Shown in pieces: positions 9,200 to 18,300 of a stretch of 64,000 bases of DNA. Position numbers and translations under genes: made by a program. Source of the stretch: Deltaproteobacteria bacterium (GTDB taxonomy: Bacteria > SAR324 > XYD2-FULL-50-16); the NCBI GenBank assembly GCA_018657625.1, contig JABHWU010000028.1, forward strand, positions 62,001 through 126,000, written 5' to 3'. Position 1 is the first letter of the stretch, and the number at the start of each line of letters is the position of its first letter. Under the pieces are notes generated by a model. It made no database searches, was not told the origin of the DNA, and was given only the letters and a program-made list of their open reading frames with translations.

Positions 9200-9973
9200 T
9201 TACTCAAATCCTTTCCAACGATACTTGTTCATTAGTGTGCCTATTCCTTGGTATTCCTGATCTGAAAATTCTTCAATGGTGGCAGTAACCTCAAATCGTT
9301 TCTGAAATTTATCTGAAATATTTTCCATTAAAGCATCAGGGCCTGGCTTTTCCCCTGATGCTTCGTATATACTGGTAATTCGTTTTTTTAATATCTGACT
9401 ATCCAAAGGAAGGTTCCAAGTAAGATGCCAGAAATCCCAATCGATATCAATAACGATGGATCCATGTTGGAAAAATCGTTTTTTACGCCGATATTGAGCA
9501 CTGCCAATGATTTTTTTCTGTTTTAAAGTAATCTCATAAGAAGAAACTTCTTTAAAACAGATGCTGGTTTCAGATTTAATTTTACCGGTTTTTTTCATCT
9601 CCGGCGCTAACCCTAATTGTCTAAATGCATCTGCAAGTGGTTGACTTATTAACCGGTAAGATTCAAGAATAGAAGCAGGAAATAAATCCGAATTGCAACA
9701 AAAGTTGTATGTTAATTCATGGTGATGAAGAACAGTTTTTCCTCCCGATAATCGTTTAACCTTGTCGGTTGATGAGTCTTTAAGGATATCAGGGTTTATC
9801 CCTTTGGGGTTAAAATTGCTTCGTCCAAATGAAAGTGTGCGGTTTTCCCAACCGTAAAATCTTAAAATGGGTTGGTCTAAAGAGAGCAGATACTCGTCAG
9901 CTGCCATATTAAAGGCAGCAGAGTATTTTTTGAACGGAATTATCCGAAGACCAGGCAGGTTAACTATTGACAT
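9200..9973 (-). CDS. Lipoate/octanoate transferase family, LipM-like
   Basis: This is a 257-residue protein of the biotin/lipoate A/B ligase fold. Motifs are RFYGWENRTLSFGR, VKRLSGGKTVLHHHELTY (the lipoyl/octanoyl pocket) and KKIIGSAQYRRKKRFFQHGS. It lacks the C-terminal adenylation accessory domain of classic LplA. It has a Cys in ETSICFKEVSSYEI, roughly where LipM-type octanoyltransferases carry their nucleophile. I therefore favour octanoyl transfer from octanoyl-ACP to GcvH or E2 domains, feeding LipA. It is transcribed divergently from lipA, which supports a lipoate role. A scavenging lipoate ligase is the alternative. Confidence 0.8.
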   Translation of the reverse strand: MSIVNLPGLRIIPFKKYSAAFNMAADEYLLSLDQPILRFYGWENRTLSFGRSNFNPKGINPDILKDSSTDKVKRLSGGKTVLHHHELTYNFCCNSDLFPASILESYRLISQPLADAFRQLGLAPEMKKTGKIKSETSICFKEVSSYEITLKQKKIIGSAQYRRKKRFFQHGSIVIDIDWDFWHLTWNLPLDSQILKKRITSIYEASGEKPGPDALMENISDKFQKRFEVTATIEEFSDQEYQGIGTLMNKYRWKGFE

Positions 9974-10049
9974 TATATTAAGGTTTGAAAAATTATTTTG
10001 TATTTATTGCGCAGCTTTGGGTTTAATACCCCGCCCCTTGGGGCGTTCT

Positions 10050-10115
10050 GTCATCTCGAACGAATGTGAGAGATCTTGTCCTAAAAGAAAGATTTCTCCC
10101 TGCGGTCGAAATGAC
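10050..10115. repeat. Dispersed palindromic element, GTCATYTCGA family (copy 1)
   Basis: The element starts GTCATCTCGA, ends TCGAAATGAC, and has internal arms GAGAGATCTT and AAGATTTCTC. It can fold along its whole 66-bp length. A second full copy is at 11961-12063 and a half copy at 34543-34601. It lies between the lipM-like gene and lipA. Confidence 0.8.
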
Positions 10116-10142
10116 ATGCAGCCATTCTACAGTTAATATGGA

Positions 10143-10167
10143 TACCCCGACCGCTTGCGGCGGGGTA
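10143..10167. repeat. GC-rich hairpin upstream of lipA
   Basis: ACCCCG-A-CCGC, loop TT, GCGG-CGGGGT forms a stem of about 10 bp with a single bulged A. A related TACCCCGCC at 10027-10035 could pair with the right arm instead, enclosing the palindrome at 10050-10115. Its GC content is far above the surroundings, so it belongs to the inserted repeat rather than to lipA regulation. Confidence 0.7.
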
Positions 10168-10226
10168 GTTCGTTAATACAGTATCTGCTTATTTAGCCAG
10201 ATATTAGGGTTTTGTAAAAGGAAAAA

Positions 10227-11120
10227 ATGACTCAGTCTCAACGTTTAAAAAAGCCGGAATGGTTAAAAATTAAGATGCCTTCCGGTAAAAATTACTTAAA
10301 AATTAAAAACCACAAAGATCAATTACATTTAAATACTGTCTGCCAGGAAGCCAATTGTCCAAATTTGGGTGAATGTTGGAATTCCGGTACTGCTTCATTT
10401 ATGTTGATGGGGGACACCTGCACCAGAGCCTGCCGATTTTGTGCGGTGAATACCTCCAGATCTCCTTCACCATTAAACCCGGAAGAACCTAAAAAAATGG
10501 CAGAGACGCTTAAATCCTTACATCTGAAATACATTGTATTAACAACGGTGGATCGGGACGACCTTCCTGACCTGGGTGCTGGCCATATTACGGCCTGCGT
10601 TCAGGAGGTATTGAAAGAATTACCGAATTTGTTGGTTGAAATATTAATTCCGGACTTTCAGGGGAAAACCGACTTATTGGATATTGTTGCAAAGTCAGGT
10701 GCGGTAGTTGTTTCACATAACCTGGAAACTACCCGGAAATTTTCACCCATCGTCAGAGATCGGCGGGCTAACTACGACCAGTCTTTAAAGGTACTGGACT
10801 ATGTTAAAAGCAGTTATCCCCACCTTTATACCAAATCTTCTTTGATGTTGGGGTTTGGTGAAACAAGTGAGGAAGTGATTGAATCGATGAAGGATTTACG
10901 AGACATTGATACGGATTTTTTAACCCTGGGGCAATATTTACAGCCAACAAAAAATAAGCTTCCGGTAGTAGAATATATTCATCCAGATCAATTTGACCAC
11001 TATCGTGAGATCGGTTTAAAAATGGGTTTTGATTATGTTGCGTCGGGACCTTTAGTAAGAAGTTCATATCAGGCGGCAGAGCATTACTTAAAATCTAAAT
11101 TGAAAAAACCTAAAAAGTAA
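10227..11120 (+). CDS. lipA: Lipoyl synthase
   Basis: A radical-SAM enzyme that inserts two sulfurs into protein-bound octanoyl groups. The auxiliary cluster motif is CQEANCPNLGECW (CX4CX5C), the radical-SAM motif is CTRACRFCAV (CX3CX2C), and the C-terminal VRSSYQAAEH holds the RSSY serine ligand. Further family stretches are VLTTVDRDDLPDLGAGH and SSLMLGFGE. At 297 residues it is normal. AAAGGA precedes the ATG. comF follows after 4 bp, so the two are probably cotranscribed. The octanoyl donor enzyme is likely the divergent lipM-like gene. Confidence 0.97.
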   Translation: MTQSQRLKKPEWLKIKMPSGKNYLKIKNHKDQLHLNTVCQEANCPNLGECWNSGTASFMLMGDTCTRACRFCAVNTSRSPSPLNPEEPKKMAETLKSLHLKYIVLTTVDRDDLPDLGAGHITACVQEVLKELPNLLVEILIPDFQGKTDLLDIVAKSGAVVVSHNLETTRKFSPIVRDRRANYDQSLKVLDYVKSSYPHLYTKSSLMLGFGETSEEVIESMKDLRDIDTDFLTLGQYLQPTKNKLPVVEYIHPDQFDHYREIGLKMGFDYVASGPLVRSSYQAAEHYLKSKLKKPKK

Positions 11121-11124
11121 TCCT

Positions 11125-11844
11125 ATGGAAGATAAGCAGACTGGAATTTTTCTAACTCAAAAACTGCAACACTATTTTAGTATTCCGGTCTGGTGTTTCT
11201 CTTGTAAGAAATATATATCTTCAGAATTAAAGTCTCCTTCCCCATATCTTTGCAGTATTTGTTATCAAAAACTTCCTTTTGCTGAAAAAGCACTTTGTCC
11301 CAAATGTGGTCTGAAGCATTCACTCATTTCCTGTCGAAGTACCTGGGCAACTGACATTACGCAATTTAATGCTATCTTTAATTATCAGGAACCTATTTCC
11401 GGTTGGATTAGTAATCTTAAGTATTTTAGAAATTTATTTGCCGGAAAAATTTTACAACAATTGATTGCCAACTGGTTTAGTCAGCATCAGCTAATGCTTG
11501 AGACCATTGATGTTTTATTACCGGTACCTTTACATAGCACTCGATTGCACTGGAGAAGTTTTAATCAAGCTGTCTATTTACTTAAGAAGCAGCAACAATT
11601 ACCCGTTTCTTCTAATATATTGAAACGTATCAGGAAAACACCCCATCAGGCTGGATTAAGTAAAGAAAATCGCAATCAAAATATGGAAAATGCCTTCAGG
11701 GTTAAAAAAAGTTTAAATAAAACTTCAGTTTTGTTGTTTGATGATGTTTGTACTACCGGAACAACAATTGGGGAACTATGCCAGGTGCTCAAAGCAGCCG
11801 GAGTAGAAAACATTCATGTGTTAACATTAGCCAGAGTCATTTAG
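11125..11844 (+). CDS. comF: ComF family phosphoribosyltransferase-like protein
   Basis: The N-terminus has paired cysteines of a zinc ribbon (CFSCKKY, CSICYQKL, CPKCGLKH). A type I phosphoribosyltransferase domain follows with VDVLLPVPLHSTRLHWRSFNQA and the PRPP loop LLFDDVCTTGTTIGEL. At 239 residues it is full length. Relatives (ComFC, GntX) are linked to DNA uptake or unknown roles. No other competence gene is in the window, and its link to lipA is positional only. Confidence 0.9.
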   Translation: MEDKQTGIFLTQKLQHYFSIPVWCFSCKKYISSELKSPSPYLCSICYQKLPFAEKALCPKCGLKHSLISCRSTWATDITQFNAIFNYQEPISGWISNLKYFRNLFAGKILQQLIANWFSQHQLMLETIDVLLPVPLHSTRLHWRSFNQAVYLLKKQQQLPVSSNILKRIRKTPHQAGLSKENRNQNMENAFRVKKSLNKTSVLLFDDVCTTGTTIGELCQVLKAAGVENIHVLTLARVI

Positions 11845-12175
11845 ATTTTCATAAAACTGTTCCTTTGAGTGCTTTTATGGTTGAATTTTACCATCATTGT
11901 TGTTCATACTGAGTTTTTACACAGATAAAACCGTGAAATGTTCGCAATGTACTTGCGTATGTCATTTCGACGAGTTCTTGGCTGCAAGTTTCGCTAATTC
12001 AGTGAGGAGAAATCTTATAAATTGAGATAAAAAAGATCTCTCCTCATTCTTCGCCGAGATGACAATTGATAACACTTTGAATTTAAAGGCACAAAATTTA
12101 AGTTCATTAACAGCAATGAATTGAGATAATTTAATCAATCGTTTTTAGTTTAACCTATAACTGGGTAGGTATAGT
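11845..12175. other. Intergenic region carrying repeat copy 2
   Basis: No gene. Most of the region is the palindromic element at 11961-12063 plus its conserved flank to 12113. The promoter for the FecR operon must lie here or within the repeat, but I cannot place it. Confidence 0.6.
11961..12113. repeat. Dispersed palindromic element (copy 2) with conserved flank
   Basis: GTCATTTCGACGA (11961-11973) is inverted at TCGCCGAGATGAC (12051-12063). Inner arms GAGGAGAAATCTT (12004-12016) and AAGATCTCTCCTC (12033-12045) differ at one position. The flank 12055-12113 recurs in inverted orientation at 34543-34601 with only two mismatches in 59 bases, so the mobile unit extends beyond the palindrome. 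Confidence 0.85.
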
Positions 12176-13159
12176 ATGGATAAACGGCTATTACTCATTC
12201 CATTTTTTATATTCCTTTTTATGGAAATAGGATTTGGGCTGACAAAATATGGAGACGCAGAAGTCAAAAAAGGTAAACTGATTATTGTTCGGGACGGCCG
12301 GACTTTTTTATATGACACAAATAGTGGTGATGTCCCGGTGTTAAAGAACGATGTACTCCGGGTGGGTAAAAAATCGTATGTAGTATTAAATACTGTTGAA
12401 GATACCCGGATAAAAATGGGTGCCAATGCTGTCTTTCAAATTAGACCCTGGAAGCAGCGTAAAAAAATTGGTTATTTAAGGATGTTGTACGGAAAATTAG
12501 TGTTTAAAACCAAAAAACTGCTTAAGAAAAAAAGAAAGTTTAGATTTAAAACAGCTACGGCAACGATCGGTGTTAAAGGAACAGAAGGAGAAGTAGAAGT
12601 AACTTCCAATTCTAATGTGCAAATATTATCTATAGAAGGTGAACCGACTATTCAGTCCCGGATTGGCCCAACTATGACTGTTCCTATAAATACGATTACA
12701 TTCTCAATTGGAGGAAAAGAAGTAAAGGTACCAATTGTTTTAGCCAGGTTGCAGCAACCAACGGCACCAGAGACGGGCGGCCTGGATAAAGTGTCTATTG
12801 TTACGGAAGGCAGCGGTGATTTTAATGATCCCGGAATACCTATGATGATCGGCTTTACCCAGGACGAGTTGGATGCCAGTAAAGGAGAACTGGTTGAAGC
12901 CAATGAAAGCCTTGATTCTTTTCCGTCAGAACCACCGGTAGATAATGCTCCGGATGAACCGGATGATGGTGCCCAGGCGGATGTTACTAAGGCAGAAGAA
13001 GGCGAGAGTACAGTTTTGGATCCCAATAATACAGCCGGAACCGGAAAGGAAAAAGAAACAGGGACCGATGGCGTAAATACTCCTCTTTTTGGCGATTTAG
13101 TGAACAGTGCTCGCATGCAGAGTTTGATAAGAATTGGTCGAATGAAACCAAAATTTTAA
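12176..13159 (+). CDS. Secreted FecR-domain protein
   Basis: The 327-residue protein starts with a signal peptide (LLLIPFFIFLFMEIGFGL). Residues about 20-170 form a FecR-type domain: VLRVGKKSYVVLNTVEDTRIKMG, then the basic stretch KKLLKKKRKF leading to RFKTATATIGVKGTE (from R123). The rest is acidic and low-complexity (residues about 220-300). No transmembrane helix or anti-sigma segment is present, so it is not a classical FecR sigma regulator; an exported structural or ligand-binding role is more likely. It heads a three-gene set with a beta-barrel and a lipoprotein. A longer paralogue with the same motif is at 39630-42221. Confidence 0.75.
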   Translation: MDKRLLLIPFFIFLFMEIGFGLTKYGDAEVKKGKLIIVRDGRTFLYDTNSGDVPVLKNDVLRVGKKSYVVLNTVEDTRIKMGANAVFQIRPWKQRKKIGYLRMLYGKLVFKTKKLLKKKRKFRFKTATATIGVKGTEGEVEVTSNSNVQILSIEGEPTIQSRIGPTMTVPINTITFSIGGKEVKVPIVLARLQQPTAPETGGLDKVSIVTEGSGDFNDPGIPMMIGFTQDELDASKGELVEANESLDSFPSEPPVDNAPDEPDDGAQADVTKAEEGESTVLDPNNTAGTGKEKETGTDGVNTPLFGDLVNSARMQSLIRIGRMKPKF

Positions 13160-13197
13160 TAGAGTAAACTATTGAATTTATTTACCAGGAGATGACT

Positions 13198-14469
13198 TTG
13201 AAAATATTACGAATATTGGTACTCATTAATAGTTTTTTACTTCTGTTTATGAGTAGTCTATTGGCACAGGATGACGTCGACCCTAATGCCGCACCTCAAA
13301 TTCTAACTTCAGATCTGATTCGAAAACAGGTAGTATATGAGCCCACGCAGACGGTCAGTTTTGTGTTTGTAGATGATGATATTATTGAGCGAATTGAGAT
13401 CAATGGAGAAGCTCAGGAATTTGAATCCGCCAGCACGATTGCAATTACCAAAAAATATACTTTTCAGGCAGGCCGTACAGTAATTACAGTTATCGCCGCG
13501 GATGAAAAAGGGAACGAACGGACGAAACAATTTCTGGTCGGTTATAATCTTAAAGATGACAAACAGTTTTCCGAAGAGAAAGCAGAGCCAGAAATTAAAT
13601 GGATGGTCAATGTTAAAGCCAGCTATGAAGATGATGACAATCCAACCCAGGACTTAAGTACACCTGTTAAACTGGGAGATTTGGAAATCAGCGGTGTGAT
13701 CCCGGATGAAGAACAACCCGATACCAGAATAACCCTGGGAGCAACTGCTGTTGTAATAGTGGATACAATGTATGCTTTTGCCGGAGTTGAGCAAACAAAT
13801 TACAGTAAATCCGAGAATGATTTCTTAAATTCACGGGCCCTGTTTTTGGGTGCCGGTCTTTCAATGGCAATGTCCGATGATTCTGCTTTTGTGATGTCCT
13901 ATATGCTGCTGGATATTAATGTCGGAGGAGAAGATTTCTCTCAAAACCATGTATTTTCACCGGGATTATTGTTTGAGTCAAAAGACAGCGATGGATCATA
14001 TAAGGATTTAATTGCCATTGACTATACTATAAAAGACTTTGCTGATTCACAATTTGAAAATGGATCGGAGATAGTGTTGAAGTGGACCTATGAAAGTTTT
14101 GATCCTGAAAAACAGGACAAATATTACCGGATTTTTGCCTATGGTACGGTTAATGATGGTACTGAGATCTCCGAATATACTTTCTGGCAGATGGATTTTG
14201 ATTGGTTCAATAAATGGGATTCCGGATTATTGTTTGATATCGGTACTGGTTTTCAATACCGAACCTATGAAAATGATATCCCCCTTTCGGAAGATACCCC
14301 ATTGGGTACCAAGAGAGTTGATATTCCTTTTAGGTTTTCAGCTGGTCTGGGTTGGGCTTTTAATGATCAGTGGAAAGCCATGTATAACCATAAGTATGAA
14401 ACAAATTTATCAAACAAAGTGCCATATGTGCGCAACATCCACGGTTTAACTGTCAATGGCCAATTCTAA
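13198..14469 (+). CDS. Predicted outer-membrane beta-barrel protein
   Basis: The signal peptide is KILRILVLINSFLLLFMSSL, cut after LAQ. Residues about 30-115 resemble an Ig-like or periplasmic domain (TVSFVFVDDDIIERIEING). The C-terminal part has alternating amphipathic strands (TITLGATAVVIVDT, KYYRIFAYGTVND, FRFSAGLGWAFND) and ends in GQF, the terminal Phe expected for BAM-inserted barrels. I prefer TTG at 13198, six bases after AGGAG; the ATG at 13192 directly abuts that site. It lies between the FecR and lipoprotein genes and probably works with them at the outer membrane. The ligand is unknown. Confidence 0.7.
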   Translation: MKILRILVLINSFLLLFMSSLLAQDDVDPNAAPQILTSDLIRKQVVYEPTQTVSFVFVDDDIIERIEINGEAQEFESASTIAITKKYTFQAGRTVITVIAADEKGNERTKQFLVGYNLKDDKQFSEEKAEPEIKWMVNVKASYEDDDNPTQDLSTPVKLGDLEISGVIPDEEQPDTRITLGATAVVIVDTMYAFAGVEQTNYSKSENDFLNSRALFLGAGLSMAMSDDSAFVMSYMLLDINVGGEDFSQNHVFSPGLLFESKDSDGSYKDLIAIDYTIKDFADSQFENGSEIVLKWTYESFDPEKQDKYYRIFAYGTVNDGTEISEYTFWQMDFDWFNKWDSGLLFDIGTGFQYRTYENDIPLSEDTPLGTKRVDIPFRFSAGLGWAFNDQWKAMYNHKYETNLSNKVPYVRNIHGLTVNGQF

Positions 14470-14487
14470 ATTTAACAGGAGAAAAAA

Positions 14488-15042
14488 ATGAGACAAAGAA
14501 TAATCGTTAAATTTCTGTTGCTGACGATGATAGTTTCGGCACTGTTTCTATCATCCTGTAAGGAATTCAGTAATGACGAAGGTGAGAGCAAAACGATTTC
14601 TGTTGATTTGGGTAACATATTACAACAACTGAATACCGATACTTCTTTAAAAAGTATCGATGCACCATCAGTTGTGAAGGGATTGCTAATCGGGGCTATA
14701 GTAGTGACAGCCAGGACTACACCTTACACAAGTGATACCGTGATGACCCAAACTGTTGAAGATGAATTAGTTACCCAACTGACTAATTCTATTAGTTATA
14801 TTACTATTGCAAATTTACCAGTTAGTGGGGATTATATCAACTTTCTGATTCCTCCGGATACAGCAGCTAACTGGCAGGTGGTCGTAGTCGCCACTGATTT
14901 TGCGATTAATACGCTGGGTGATCTGGCCAGTTATGATGATGCCGGTCATAAATTAACCCATAAAGGGTTTACTCCCAGATTCTTCACCTCCGATACCGTC
15001 GGAAATGACATTATTCAGGTTGATATGGAACTTTATGATTAA
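14488..15042 (+). CDS. Predicted lipoprotein
   Basis: The 184-residue protein has a type II signal peptide ending in the lipobox LFLSSC with the acylated Cys at position 24. The mature part (EFSNDEGESK..., then mainly strands) has no family I recognise; GLLIGAIVVTARTTPYTSDTVMTQ suggests a small beta-sandwich. It begins 18 bp after the barrel gene behind ACAGGAG and so belongs to the same operon. Confidence 0.7.
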   Translation: MRQRIIVKFLLLTMIVSALFLSSCKEFSNDEGESKTISVDLGNILQQLNTDTSLKSIDAPSVVKGLLIGAIVVTARTTPYTSDTVMTQTVEDELVTQLTNSISYITIANLPVSGDYINFLIPPDTAANWQVVVVATDFAINTLGDLASYDDAGHKLTHKGFTPRFFTSDTVGNDIIQVDMELYD

Positions 15043-15356
15043 TCATTTTTAACAAACCACTAAATATGAGGTAGCCTCTTATAAACTGTTGTAAAAATGA
15101 TACAGGTTTTAAGGGGTTATTGCTTTCTCAAAACTGCCTTCAGTTATTGTTGTTCCTTTTTTTAAAAAAGAGAATGACTCCCTTAAGGAATGTGTTGATG
15201 TGAAAACCTGCCAAAAGAGAATGCGATAACTGATCGTTTTTTAAAAGAAAAATATTTAATAGGATGATGGGTCCGAACATTGCACTTTCCTGAAATATTC
15301 AAAATCAAAATTACTTCATTATTGTTTTTCGGAAATCAGTTTGTATTAAAATAAAA
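15043..15356. other. Intergenic region before the PUFA synthase cluster
   Basis: A 314-bp AT-rich stretch. I see no gene, no strong terminator after the lipoprotein and no unambiguous promoter, although the pfa transcript presumably starts here. There is no clear Shine-Dalgarno before the pfaA ATG (AAATAAAA precedes it). Confidence 0.5.
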
Positions 15357-18300
15357 ATGAGCACTCAACAGTCACCTGAATCTGAACAATCCAGATTACA
15401 GAAAACACCAATTGCCATTATTGGTATTTCTTCCATTTTTCCTAATTCCAAAAATATCAATCAATATTGGTCAAATATTATCAGTGAGGTAGACTGTATC
15501 ACCGATGTACCTGCTTCCAGGTGGAACATTGCGGATTATTATGATCCGGATCCCAAAGTGCCGGATAAAACTTACAGTAAACGGGGTGCTTTTATACCTG
15601 ATATTGAATTTAATCCCTTAGAATTTGGGTTGCCCCCTAACCTGTTGGAACTGACAGAGGTTTCACAACTGTTGACCTTGGTACTCACTCGCGATTTGCT
15701 GAAAAATGGTGGATATGAAAAGGCCAGTGCTGAATTACGTAAAATGACAGGTGTGATTTTAGGTGTGGGCGGGGCCCAAAAATTAATGACGCCGTTGATG
15801 TCCCGCTTGCAATATCCCATTTGGAAACGTGTGTTGGATAGTGTGAGTATAACGGGGGATGCCGCAGAACTAATTATTAATCGCCTTAGCAAAGCCTATG
15901 TTAAATGGGAGGAAAATTCATTCCCGGGAGCTTTGGGAAACATTACTTCTGGCCGAATTGCAAACCGATTTGATCTTTCCGGTACCAATTGTGTTGTCGA
16001 TGCAGCTTGTGCCAGCTCGTTGGCTGGAATACGCATGGCCGTTCACGAATTGCTGGATTATCGAAGCGATATGATGATCACTGGTGGTGTGGATATGGAT
16101 AATTCCGTATATGCCTATTTATGTTTTAGTAAAACGCCAGCCTTTTCCAGGGGAGAAAAATCTCAACCTTTCGATAAAGATTCAGCCGGTATGCTGATTG
16201 GTGAAGGGATTGGCCTGCTTCTGTTAAAACGACTGGAAGATGCTGAAAGAGATCAGGACCGAATTTACGCTGTGATTAAAGGTATAGGAACTTCCAGTGA
16301 TGGACGCTCAAAGAGCATTTATGCTCCGAATTCTGAAGGTCAAATAATAGCACTGGAACGCGCCTATCAGGATGCAGGATTTAGCCCCGCTACTGTTGGC
16401 ATGATAGAAGCTCATGGTACCGGAACTGCTGCTGGTGACATTGCTGAAGTTAATGCTTTAAAAATGCTGTTTGAAAAATATAATACTCCAAAAGATCAGG
16501 TGGCACTGGGTAGTGTTAAATCTCAGATAGGACATACTAAAAATGCAGCCGGCGTTGCAGGATTGATCAAGGGAGCTTTATCTCTCTATCATAAAATATT
16601 ACCGGCAACCATTAATGTTAAAGAACCAAACCCTAAACTGGACCTCGATTCATCTGCCTTATACCTAAATTCGGAAGTTCGCCCCTGGATACCCAGTCAA
16701 CCTGGCATACCAAGACGGGCCGGGATTAGTGCCTTTGGCTTCGGAGGAACTAATTTCCATTTAGCTCTGGAAGAATATCAGCCCGAAAATGAGACGGTTT
16801 ACCGGTTACATCAATCGTCGGATCAGATATTACTACAAGCGGAAAATACAACAGCACTGCTTCAAAATTGTCAGCAGATAGTCAAGCGATTAACTACTGA
16901 TGATTCAAGTTTCCAGCAACTGGCCACTGATAGCCAGGATTGTGAATTACCCATCAAGAATGCCCGATTAGGTTTTGCCGTTAAAGATAAACAACAATGT
17001 ATTGATAAACTTAATGCCGGTATTAAGAAACTAGAGCAGGATCTTTTGGCTGATAACTGGGAACTTCCAAACGGGGTATTTTTTCGTTCCACAGGGTTAG
17101 CCTTGGAAGGTAAGTTGGTAGCTTTATTTGCAGGACAGGGATCACCATATGTGAATATGGGTAAAGAATTGGCCTGTAATTTTCCACCGGTCCGGGAATG
17201 TTTTACAATAGTGAACCAACATTTATTAGAAACCGGTCAAAACCCTGTTTCAAAAGTGGTCTATCCTAAACCGGTCTTTACAAAAGCAGAAAAGGATATT
17301 CAGGCCAAAGAGCTACAATTAACAGAAAATGCACAGCCCGCAATTGGGGCATTTAGTGCTGGTCAATATAAAATTTTAAATCAGGCGGGTTTCAATCCTA
17401 ATTATACTGCAGGTCATAGTTTTGGAGAATTAACAGCCTTATGGGCCTCAGGTGTTTTTAATGAGTCTGAATATCTAATGCTGGCTAAGGCCAGAGGTGA
17501 AGCGATGGCAGCACCAGCCGATCCTGGTTTTGATGCGGGAAGCATGTTGGCCGTTATCGGAGATTTGGAGAATCTAAAAAAAGATATTGCCGGTTTTAAA
17601 AATATTGTGATGGCGAATATTAATTCTCATCAACAAATAGTACTGGCTGGTCCCAAAGATGAAATTGGACGGGTGAAAGATCATCTGAATCAATTGAGTT
17701 ACCGCGCTATTCTGTTACCGGTTTCTGCGGCATTTCATACACCTTTGGTGGCACATGCTCAAAAACCATTTGCTTCAGCCTTAGATCAGGTAAAATTTAA
17801 AAAGCCAAAAATTGCTGTTTATTCTAATGGGACTGCCAAAAAACATAGTGTTCAAACTCAATCAATAAAAAAGAAGCTTAAAGAACATATTTTAGAACCG
17901 GTAAACTTCAAAGATGAAATCACCAATATTTACAAGGATGGTGGTTATCTGTTTGTAGAGTTTGGTCCTCAGAATATACTTTGTAAATTAGTGAGCAACA
18001 TCCTAAAAGATCAACCCCATATCTCTGTTGCTATTAATAAGTCAGCCGGAGAAGATAGTGATTATTTATTGAAAGAGGCTGTCGTAAAAATGCGGGTGGC
18101 CGGTGTTAAACTGGGTGATATTGATCCCTATAGAGAACCGGAATCAAAACAGGAAATTGGTAAAAATGCCATGTCAGTAATGCTTAATGGTTCCAATTAT
18201 ATCAGCGATAAGACCAAACAGGAATTTGAATCAGCCCTGGCCGAAAAACATTCCTTTATTGAACAGGAAGTTCAGAAACAAATTAAAGTAATCCAGCAAT

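Noticed and set aside
12145..14449. Several antisense or shifted frames of 60-154 codons across the FecR/barrel genes
   Set aside because: They overlap genes with signal peptides and clear domain content, and their own translations are compositionally odd.
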